Positions 32,227 through 37,921 of a DNA stretch of 37,921 nt are shown piece after piece. Origin of the DNA: UBA1381 sp964399965 (GTDB lineage: Bacteria > Bacillota > Clostridia > UBA1381); assembly GCA_964399965.1 (NCBI GenBank), contig CAYNRX010000021.1, positions 1-37,921 on the forward strand, given 5' to 3'. Position 1 is the first letter of the stretch. Each line of letters begins with the position of its first letter. A model generated the notes under the pieces. That model had not been told where the DNA came from, did not search any database, and saw only the letters and a program-made list of their open reading frames with translations. The translations under genes and the position numbers were made by a program.

Positions 32227-32256
32227 TGAAACCAAACCGTGTTTTAAAAAGTGTTA
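32227..32256 (+). promoter_or_regulatory. Possible ECF-type promoter of the sigma gene
   Basis: TGAAACC (32227-32233) resembles an ECF -35 element and is followed about 16 bases later by GTGTTA. ECF genes often drive themselves. No good sigma-A promoter was found in the 80-base gap, although read-through from the protease gene is also possible. Confidence 0.35.
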
Positions 32257-32298
32257 TATATGGAATGCGGGAGTGTGTGAACTAAGGAGGCGTTATCT

Positions 32299-32835
32299 TT
32301 GGAGCTACCCAAGCAGCAGGAGCCGAACCACGGCCGGGGGCCAAACCACGGCGAGGAGCCGAACGGGAACAGCCGGCTAAAAAGCGAGATAGAGGAATTT
32401 TTCCCCATGGTCTACCGTTTGGCTTTGGCACAGACAAAGAATAGGAGCTATGCCGACGATATAGTGCAGGAGGTATTTATACGATACATAAAAAGCAGTG
32501 CAAAGCTCAAGGATTCCGAGCATAAAAAGGCATGGCTGATACGTGTCACTATAAATTGCGCAAAAAGCATGTTTTCAACGGCTTGGTTCCAGAAAACAGT
32601 GCCGCTTGAAGAGGATGTGGTTTTTGATACGAAGGAAAAAAGTGATGTATATTACGCCGTTTTGGAGCTTCCGCAGAAATACCGTGCAGTGATACATCTT
32701 TATTATTACGAGGATATGTCGGTCACGGAGATAGCCGATACTCTGAAAATTTCGGAGGGAACGGTAAAAACGAGGCTTTTCCGTGCGCGGAAAAGCTTGA
32801 AAGAGATTCTGAAGGGAGGTTATGAAATTGATTAA
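32299..32835 (+). CDS. ECF-type RNA polymerase sigma factor
   Basis: A 178-residue sigma-70 family ECF factor. Region 2 (EIEEFFPMVYRLALAQTKNRSYADDIVQEVFIRYIK, then KAWLIRVTINCAKS) and region 4 (VLELPQKYRAVIHLYYYEDMSVTEIADTLKISEGTVKTRLFRARKSLKE) are complete. A 25-residue N-terminal extension contains a hexapeptide repeated three times (EPNHGR, GPNHGE, EPNGNS; bases 32320-32373). The start is TTG after AAGGAGG. The last 14 bases overlap the next gene, the usual arrangement of sigma and anti-sigma factors. Confidence 0.93.
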   Translation: MELPKQQEPNHGRGPNHGEEPNGNSRLKSEIEEFFPMVYRLALAQTKNRSYADDIVQEVFIRYIKSSAKLKDSEHKKAWLIRVTINCAKSMFSTAWFQKTVPLEEDVVFDTKEKSDVYYAVLELPQKYRAVIHLYYYEDMSVTEIADTLKISEGTVKTRLFRARKSLKEILKGGYEID

Positions 32836-33925
32836 AGAGATATATAAAGAAGCAAATGAATTCATAGCTCCTGATGAAAAGCTCCTGGAGAAGATACTTG
32901 CACAGGCTGACAAACCACAGCATTCGCCAATGACCAGAAGAATGTATATGGCAGGTTCACTGGCTGCAGGGGTGGCGGCGGTAGCTGTATCGGCTGCTGT
33001 ATTTCCCCAGGTAATGAAATATAGCGATCCGCAGGTGGCGGAGAAAGAATTTGTAAACGGTATGGATATAGAGGATAGAGTGAAGGAATCATACGGGCTG
33101 TTTCGTGAAATGCAGCCGTCTGATGTTCCGGGTCAAAGCACCGGGGGAGCGTCGCCGCTGCCGAAACTGGGCGTAAGCATCTATCCCGGCGAGGGCGCAG
33201 AATACGTCCCGGGGGCGGATACGAAGGCTGGAGACGGTACGCAGGGCGAAGGAGCTGTTATTCCCACAGACGGTACAGCTATTATGCCGAGAGTAGCATC
33301 AGGGGATGCGGTATCCCCAACGACACAGCAGCCGTCAACGGTGCAGACTGCGCAGCCCGAGATAGAGCAGGCCCCGGTCGCGACTCCGGCCGTTTCGGAG
33401 GGAGCTTCCGCCGGAGAAAGCAGCGCGGCAGAGGATGCTTATGCACCGTCGGAAATCCCTGCACAGGAGGATGTGCAGGAGGATGAGGTTTCAAGCAACG
33501 CTATGGATTTGAGTGGGGAAAATGCTGCCGTGGATAGCTATTCGGCAAGCTCCGGTGCTGGTTTTGGCGGCGGAGGTGGTGGCAGTGCGCCCATGATGGG
33601 AAGCGTTGCCAGCAGCAGCTCTATTCCGGCAAGGGCATTGTGGACGCTTGATGGCCTTGAATTTAACCGCAGCGAAAATATCGAGGGCGGCACGGTGTAC
33701 TACTATTCCGGCGACGGCCGGGAGCTTTCGGTGCAGGTGGAGCAGACATTGTCTGTAGAGCTGGAAATTAACGATGAAGTGAATGGCTTATCAGTGCAGT
33801 TGTCAGAGGAGGAAGATATCCCTGTTTTACGCTTCGACCTGAATGGCAGCCGGTACACCCTTAAGGGAGAGGGCATGACGGCAGATGAAATAAAACAAGT
33901 TGCTGCTGTGATAGCGGCAGTATGA
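32822..33925 (+). CDS. Single-pass membrane protein, putative anti-sigma factor
   Basis: A 367-residue protein with a short cytoplasmic N-terminus (1-38), one membrane segment (about 40-63) and a long extracytoplasmic part. The latter has a low-complexity Pro/Ala/Glu/Gln region (about 100-265), a Gly-rich stretch (GFGGGGGGS) and a C-terminal globular domain (about 270-367) resembling DUF4367-type domains. Position and overlap with the ECF gene argue for an anti-sigma factor. No HxxxCxxC zinc motif is present, so sigma binding would rely on the short helical N-terminus (YKEANEFIAPDEKLLEKILAQ). GGGAGG precedes the ATG. A terminator follows. Confidence 0.75.
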   Translation: MKLIKEIYKEANEFIAPDEKLLEKILAQADKPQHSPMTRRMYMAGSLAAGVAAVAVSAAVFPQVMKYSDPQVAEKEFVNGMDIEDRVKESYGLFREMQPSDVPGQSTGGASPLPKLGVSIYPGEGAEYVPGADTKAGDGTQGEGAVIPTDGTAIMPRVASGDAVSPTTQQPSTVQTAQPEIEQAPVATPAVSEGASAGESSAAEDAYAPSEIPAQEDVQEDEVSSNAMDLSGENAAVDSYSASSGAGFGGGGGGSAPMMGSVASSSSIPARALWTLDGLEFNRSENIEGGTVYYYSGDGRELSVQVEQTLSVELEINDEVNGLSVQLSEEEDIPVLRFDLNGSRYTLKGEGMTADEIKQVAAVIAAV

Positions 33926-33930
33926 TATAG

Positions 33931-33970
33931 AAATTCCCGAGTCCGGTATTGCCGTGCTTGGGAATTTTTT
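33931..33970 (+). terminator. Terminator after the ECF operon
   Basis: AAATTCCC (33931-33938) pairs with GGGAATTT (33960-33967), extended by GAG/CTT, and is followed by TTT. It separates the ECF pair from the blaI promoter. Confidence 0.82.
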
Positions 33971-33992
33971 GCTTAAAACGGCGGAATTACTA

Positions 33993-34021
33993 TTGACAAA
34001 TGTAGCTATATATGGTACACT
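33993..34021 (+). promoter_or_regulatory. Sigma-A promoter of the blaI-M56 operon
   Basis: TTGACA (33993-33998), 17 bases, TACACT (34016-34021) with TGG before the -10. Start near 34028. Confidence 0.8.
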
Positions 34022-34042
34022 TAGATTGTAGCTACAAATGTA
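33995..34042. promoter_or_regulatory. Two BlaI/MecI-type operators
   Basis: GACAAATGTA (33995-34004) overlaps the -35 element and TACAAATGTA (34033-34042) lies just after the start. Both match the TACANNTGTA core of BlaI/MecI operators (9 and 10 of 10). The second is joined to a TTGTAGCTACAA palindrome (34026-34037). Autorepression by the BlaI-family protein is expected. Confidence 0.78.
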
Positions 34043-34064
34043 ATTATAAGGGAGGCAATTTATT

Positions 34065-34436
34065 ATGTCAAATACAAAGCAGGTGATCACCGATTCGGAA
34101 TACGAGGTTATGAAAGTTTTGTGGCAGGCGGAGAAAAAACTGACTGTAGGGGAGATTACGCTGTGTTTGAGCGAAAGCGGCTGGGCGGATTCAACGGTAT
34201 CAACGTTTTTGCAGAGGCTTTTAAAGAAGGGTGTTATTTCTTGCGAGAAAAAAGGCAAGAAAAACCTGTATTACCCGATTTTAAAGCAGAGTGAATACAG
34301 CCTTGATCAAACGCAGAGCCTTATTTCCAGGATATATAACGGTTCGGCTAAAAGCCTGGTGGCCGCCCTGTTCAGGGAAAAGAAGCTGTCTCGGGAAGAC
34401 ATATCGGAACTTAAGAAAATGTTTGAGCTGGAGTAG
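34065..34436 (+). CDS. blaI: BlaI/MecI/CopY-family repressor
   Basis: A 123-residue winged-helix repressor. TDSEYEVMKVLWQAEKKLTVGEI is the start of the family, STVSTFLQRLLKKGVISCEKKGKKNLYYPI holds the recognition helix and wing, and the C-terminal SLVAALFREKKLSREDISELKKM is the dimerisation part. Such repressors are cleaved or released when a partner M56 receptor senses a cell-wall or other signal. GGGAGG precedes the ATG, and the promoter carries matching operators. No beta-lactamase gene is in the window, so the regulated target may be this operon itself or genes elsewhere. Confidence 0.93.
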   Translation: MSNTKQVITDSEYEVMKVLWQAEKKLTVGEITLCLSESGWADSTVSTFLQRLLKKGVISCEKKGKKNLYYPILKQSEYSLDQTQSLISRIYNGSAKSLVAALFREKKLSREDISELKKMFELE

Positions 34437-34441
34437 GGGAT

Positions 34442-35260
34442 ATGTACGAGATATTTAAGACGGTTATCATGATGAGTATTTGCGGAGCGGTTATGACATT
34501 CATACTTTTATGTCTAAAACCGCTTACTGCCAAAAGGCTGCCGGCAAAATGGCAGTATTATATATGTGTAGCCGGGCTTTTAGTATTCATACTGCCGTTG
34601 TACAGGCTTATACCGATCGGAAGTATACAAGAAATGAAAGAACAGGAGCAGGTCGCTCAACAAAGCGTGGATACTGTAGAGACAACAGAAGAGCCGGTAA
34701 TTATCGAGCAGACGCCGTTTGAGTATCGGGAGATAGAGATCGGACGGGCGCATTCCGTACGGATAACCGAGCTTGTGATGTATGTGTGGCTGGCAGGTGC
34801 AGCGGTGTTTTTATTCGTAGTGACGTCAAGTTATGCGGTGTATTTAAAACGTAGGAAGAAAAATGCAGTCGAACTGGAAGGTATGACGGCTTTTGACCGG
34901 GCAAAACAGGAAATAGGGGTAAAGCGTCGGATAAGGATCCGCATATCCGGCGATATATCTTCGCCGATGCTGGTAGGAGTGTTCTTCCCGGTGGTCTATA
35001 TTCCTTGCAAACAGCTGCCGGAGGAAAATATGCGTATGGTTTTCCTGCATGAGCTGACGCACTGCAAACATCATGATCTGCTTATAAAATGGCTGGCTGT
35101 TTTGGTAAATGCCATCCATTGGTTCAATCCGTTTATATATCTTTTGTGTGCAAACATCAGCGAAGCGTGTGAAGTATCCTGTGATATGGCGGCGGTGAAG
35201 GATATGAACGAGGAGGAACAGAAGCTCTATATGAAAACGATATTGGAGCTGGCGGAATAA
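34442..35260 (+). CDS. M56 (BlaR1-type) membrane metalloprotease, N-terminal receptor part
   Basis: A 272-residue polytopic protein equal to the membrane and protease part of BlaR1. Membrane segments lie at about 7-28, 38-58 and 108-130. The zinc site is HELTH (His203, Glu204, His207), and Glu244 in EACEVSCD is the probable third ligand. A hydrophobic segment surrounds WFNPFIYLL. In BlaR1 the chain continues through another membrane helix to a sensor domain; here a TAA stop ends it after YMKTILELAE. The next gene resumes in the same reading frame 15 bases later. It starts five bases after blaI stops. Confidence 0.9.
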   Translation: MYEIFKTVIMMSICGAVMTFILLCLKPLTAKRLPAKWQYYICVAGLLVFILPLYRLIPIGSIQEMKEQEQVAQQSVDTVETTEEPVIIEQTPFEYREIEIGRAHSVRITELVMYVWLAGAAVFLFVVTSSYAVYLKRRKKNAVELEGMTAFDRAKQEIGVKRRIRIRISGDISSPMLVGVFFPVVYIPCKQLPEENMRMVFLHELTHCKHHDLLIKWLAVLVNAIHWFNPFIYLLCANISEACEVSCDMAAVKDMNEEEQKLYMKTILELAE

Positions 35261-35275
35261 AAGGAGGGGAAAAAG

Positions 35276-36466
35276 ATGCTGGAAAAATTATACACAACAA
35301 GGATGAGCTCTGATCGGAAAACGCTTCAAAATCGGTTTTTGCGGCTGCGCAAAAAAAGCGGCCGTCTTTCGCGGCTGGCGGCGTTGGTGATATCAGTGAT
35401 GCTTATGACGGCCTTTGCCCTGTCCTCGGCAGTGATGGCGGCTGTGGGAGCGGATGGGCTTGAGCACTGGGATAGGGATGAAATATATTTCCGTGACGGC
35501 GTGTCGTTTGCGGTAAATATCAGTGGTAAAAACGTTCCGGCTTGGGTATATGAAGATGTTGCCGCAGCTGATGGAAATATCACCGTTACGGTGAAGAACT
35601 ACGAAATGCGCAGCACTCAAGGACTGGTGGCGCTTTTTACTATGATGGAGCTTACGGGAGGATCCGGCAGAACAACGCTTGCCTGCTCGACAGGCGGTGG
35701 CTTTAATAATACTCGGTATAGCGTATTTAACGATGAAATGGACAGCCTAATGAAAAGCTATCCCTATTGCACGAAATACCGGTTTATTGAATTGACCGAG
35801 TCGCGTGGGTTTGCCGATTATTGGTCACCGTTTTCGCAGATAATGGATGGCGATTCCGGCAAAAGAAAGTATGTAAATGTCGTCTTGGCCGCCGATGAGA
35901 ACAAGGATTTTCAAAATGGGTATGTGGAATTTTTCATTGCCGATGAGGGCGGTCACGATATAGCAGATGCGTCTTTTGACGCAGTAACTATAAAACCGGG
36001 GACGTTTTCCTTTATTGGGGATTACAAAGGTTATCTGACAGAGGCGCGAAAAGCGAATGCAGCCAATGAGTATTTCACTTCTTTTGAAACAACATATAAA
36101 AATATCGCCAGCGATAAGGTCGATATATCTGTCGGTGACATAAACAGCAGTGGCATTGCTGTAAATGTTGATACAAAAATAGAAAGCGCGGCAAAAACCG
36201 TTACCTATGTATATGACGAAAACAATTATTTTGTTTCCAGAGCAATGGCGGACAGCGGTAGCACCAGACAGTACATCCTGCGTCCGGGCATCGCGTTGGA
36301 TATTTCCGCACATGGAGCAGAAACCGAATATGGCCTGGGAGGGATAGCCGCGCCGGATCTTACCGACAAGTATTTGAGCGGAAGGACGTACAAGGTACAG
36401 GTGGTATTAAGCGATGCGGAAGGAACCGTTTTATACCGTTGGCAGGAATATGTGACGATAAAATAA
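35276..36466 (+). CDS. Separate C-terminal half of the M56 receptor: membrane helix plus unknown exported domain
   Basis: A 396-residue protein. Its first 30 residues (LYTTRMSSDRKTLQNRFLRLRKK) look like the segment that normally follows the protease domain of M56 receptors. Then comes one membrane segment (about 33-56) and an exported region of about 340 residues that I do not recognise. It has no penicillin-binding SxxK/SxN signature that I can see. It has its own AAGGAGGGG ribosome site between the upstream stop and its ATG. The arrangement suggests a two-chain receptor; a disabling nonsense mutation or stop-codon read-through are alternatives. Confidence 0.75.
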   Translation: MLEKLYTTRMSSDRKTLQNRFLRLRKKSGRLSRLAALVISVMLMTAFALSSAVMAAVGADGLEHWDRDEIYFRDGVSFAVNISGKNVPAWVYEDVAAADGNITVTVKNYEMRSTQGLVALFTMMELTGGSGRTTLACSTGGGFNNTRYSVFNDEMDSLMKSYPYCTKYRFIELTESRGFADYWSPFSQIMDGDSGKRKYVNVVLAADENKDFQNGYVEFFIADEGGHDIADASFDAVTIKPGTFSFIGDYKGYLTEARKANAANEYFTSFETTYKNIASDKVDISVGDINSSGIAVNVDTKIESAAKTVTYVYDENNYFVSRAMADSGSTRQYILRPGIALDISAHGAETEYGLGGIAAPDLTDKYLSGRTYKVQVVLSDAEGTVLYRWQEYVTIK

Positions 36467-36490
36467 ATAATGCCGGGGAAGCATAAAATA

Positions 36491-36535
36491 AGGCGGCGGA
36501 TGTCTGCGGTGACATTCGCCGCCTGTTTTTATTTT
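36491..36535. terminator. Terminator between M56 operon and CLC gene
   Basis: AGGCGGCG (36491-36498) with CGCCGCCT (36517-36524), and ATGTC (36500-36504) with GACAT (36511-36515), followed by GTTTTTATTTT. On the minus strand the tail is TTATTTTATG, so it can serve the converging CLC gene too. Confidence 0.9.
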
Positions 36536-37800
36536 ACGCGTCTGTTTATATATTCTGCGCGCAACTTGGAGTACATTATCTTCTGACTTGAGTAAAGGCC
36601 GGAATATCCCGAGAGCGCATAGCTTATGGCGCAGGCGGCGGCAAAGAATATTATCCCATCGGAACCAAACAGCTCAGTTGCCAGTATAACAGAGCTTACG
36701 GGGCAGTTGACCATGCCGCAGAAAAGCGCTGCCAGACCTATCGCCGCAGCAAAGCCGGGATCAAGTCCCAGGATTCCGCCTACCGTACAGCCGAAGGTGG
36801 CGCCGATGAAGAAAGTGGGCACTATCTCGCCGCCCTTGTAGCCGCAGCCGATTGTAATGGCTGTAAAGATCATTTTCAGTAAAAAGGCTTCCGGCTTAGC
36901 AGTACCTTCGGTTATTGCACTGGTGACGATATCCATTCCGGCGCCGTTGTAATCGGTAACGCCGAGAATGGCAGTAAGCGCGACTATAACGCAGCCCCCG
37001 ACTGCTATCCGCAGAAAAGCGTTAGATATCAGCTCTTCTGCAATATGGTGGGAACGGCGCATGACAGCGCAGAATAGGATGCTCAAAAGTGCGCACAATA
37101 CGCTAAGCGCACATATTTGCATGACAGATACGAGCGAAAGCGGCGGTATATTGGCCAGTGCAAACGATACCGGCTCCAATCCCATGGCCAGGGATATGGC
37201 GTAGGCAACAAGAGCTGATACCAGACAGGGGACAAGGCCGGCATAGTATATAACGCCTACGCTTGCCACTTCCATGGCAAATATTGTTGCTGTGACCGGA
37301 GTGCCGAAAAGGGCGGAGAATACTGCGCTCATGCCGCAGAGCACGAGCATTGTCATATCCTTATCATCGGCGCGAAAGATGCGTCCTACCTCAGAGCCTA
37401 TGCTTCCGCCCAGCTGCAGTGCTGCGCCCTCGCGTCCGGCGGAACCGCCGAACAGATGGGTGATAACGGTACTTATGAAAATTAAAGGCGCCATCACAAA
37501 AGGAACGCCGTGTTCCTCGGAGCGTACGGCGGAGATTATGCGGTTAGTGCCGCCGTCACGGCTCATATGTGCCAGCCGATAAGGCCCGGCTATCGCCAGT
37601 CCTCCCAGAGGCAAGAGACCTATGATCCACGGGAATTTTTCCCGAAAATGCGTCGCAGCCTCAACGCTTAGATGGAATGCGCCGCCGACTAATCCTCCGG
37701 CCGCTCCGCATATAAGGGAGAGCGCGGCTAACCGCAGGAAGGCTTTGGCGTAATCAGCGGTATTTTGAATATGTAAACGGGTAAATTTTCCTATGCGCAT
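36529..37800 (-). CDS. CLC-family anion channel/antiporter, possibly fluoride type
   Basis: A 423-residue integral membrane protein of the CLC family with about ten hydrophobic helices. The filter motifs are DGGTNRI (residues 82-88) where chloride types have GSGIP, FGGSAGREGAALQ (118-129) with gating Glu124, and GYKGGEIVPTFFIGA. GGTN and THLFGGSAGREG resemble the CLC-F fluoride/proton antiporters as I recall them, so fluoride export is a reasonable inference. No fluoride riboswitch is visible upstream, which leaves chloride possible. There is no C-terminal CBS domain. ACAAGGAG precedes the ATG on the minus strand. Confidence 0.88.
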   Translation of the reverse strand: MRIGKFTRLHIQNTADYAKAFLRLAALSLICGAAGGLVGGAFHLSVEAATHFREKFPWIIGLLPLGGLAIAGPYRLAHMSRDGGTNRIISAVRSEEHGVPFVMAPLIFISTVITHLFGGSAGREGAALQLGGSIGSEVGRIFRADDKDMTMLVLCGMSAVFSALFGTPVTATIFAMEVASVGVIYYAGLVPCLVSALVAYAISLAMGLEPVSFALANIPPLSLVSVMQICALSVLCALLSILFCAVMRRSHHIAEELISNAFLRIAVGGCVIVALTAILGVTDYNGAGMDIVTSAITEGTAKPEAFLLKMIFTAITIGCGYKGGEIVPTFFIGATFGCTVGGILGLDPGFAAAIGLAALFCGMVNCPVSSVILATELFGSDGIIFFAAACAISYALSGYSGLYSSQKIMYSKLRAEYINRRVK

Positions 37801-37830
37801 GGCGTATGCTCCTTGTTATGATATTACTAG

Positions 37831-37864
37831 ATAATTGCAAAACGCGATAGCGTTTTGCAATTAT
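37831..37864. repeat. Perfect hairpin at right end of window
   Basis: ATAATTGCAAAACGC (37831-37845) and its exact complement (37850-37864) around a GATA loop, followed by TTATTCCCTT. It shares AATTGCRAAA arms and a GGGAATAA flank with the hairpin at 23-49. It lies about 30-65 bases upstream of the CLC start. Confidence 0.6.
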
Positions 37865-37882
37865 TCCCTTATTCTGGGGAGC

Positions 37883-37901
37883 TCGAGGGTGAAACCCTCG
37901 A
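37883..37901. repeat. Second short hairpin upstream of the CLC gene
   Basis: TCGAGGGT (37883-37890) and ACCCTCGA (37894-37901) around GAA. It is 19 bases from the larger hairpin. On the minus strand it is followed by GCTCCCC, not U residues, so it is not a terminator for that strand. On the plus strand AATTACAATC follows. Confidence 0.5.
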
Positions 37902-37921
37902 ATTACAATCAATTTTTGACG

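Noticed and set aside
34065..36466. Beta-lactam resistance operon suggested by BlaI and the M56 receptor
   Set aside because: No beta-lactamase or PBP2a-type gene is linked and the sensor domain lacks penicillin-binding motifs that I can see.
37801..37921. Possible fluoride (crcB) riboswitch before the CLC gene
   Set aside because: The conserved GGNGATGG start and pseudoknot pattern are not present on the minus strand; only simple hairpins are found.
1..37921. tRNA, rRNA, CRISPR array, prophage or transposase genes
   Set aside because: Looked for on both strands by eye and none could be supported. Intergenic spaces are short and accounted for by promoters, terminators and hairpins.

Overview
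This window looks like a chromosomal segment of an anaerobic, endospore-forming member of the Clostridia. The evidence is a spo0A gene, the spoIIGA-sigE-sigG cluster, a SpoIVFB-type site-2 protease, an oxygen-sensitive class III ribonucleotide reductase (nrdDG), a DUF4364 protein typical of Clostridia, and purine-rich GGAGG ribosome binding sites throughout. I cannot name the species. No rRNA, tRNA, CRISPR array, transposase or phage gene was seen. Both ends of the window lie in related perfect hairpins, so it may be a whole contig broken at repeats.

Layout. Positions 78-5330 run rightward: a NusG_II exported protein, a DUF1961 (YesU-like) protein, mutS2, a YbaK deacylase and a DUF1015 protein. 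Next come a spoIVFB-like protease (5419), an amidohydrolase and larB (6320-7897), ending at a strong bidirectional terminator shared with the leftward spo0A (7966-8754). A 580-bp regulatory region separates spo0A from the divergent spoIIGA-sigE-sigG (9336-11720). It carries inverted 0A boxes, a long-spacer promoter and a TCGAA array with a 10-bp period. An NrdR-type promoter then drives nrdD-nrdG-dUTPase-amidase (11982-15984). A second strong promoter drives a MacA/MacB-type exporter and a large SLH-domain surface protein (16264-23171). A GNAT acetyltransferase and tcdA follow (23307-24426). Three leftward genes (vanW-like, ykgJ-like, DUF4364) occupy 24489-27362. Then come rnhB-yraN-dipeptidase, an AspC-type aminotransferase, an exported subtilisin-like protease, an ECF sigma/membrane partner pair, and a BlaI/M56 system whose receptor is split by one in-frame stop (34065-36466). 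The window closes with a leftward CLC channel/antiporter.

The most interesting signal is regulatory. At sigG and at the spoIVFB-like gene, the Shine-Dalgarno sequence lies in the 3' arm of a perfect inverted repeat. A transcript reading through from upstream would fold and hide the ribosome site. At spoIVFB a good sigma-E-type promoter lies inside the loop, so stage-specific transcripts would lack the 5' arm and be translated. Bacillus subtilis sigG is known for comparable leader-hairpin silencing of read-through RNA; finding the same design at a second sporulation gene here suggests a shared rule. The spo0A-spoIIGA intergenic array and the odd Spo0A acidic pocket (Ser11) are the next best leads.
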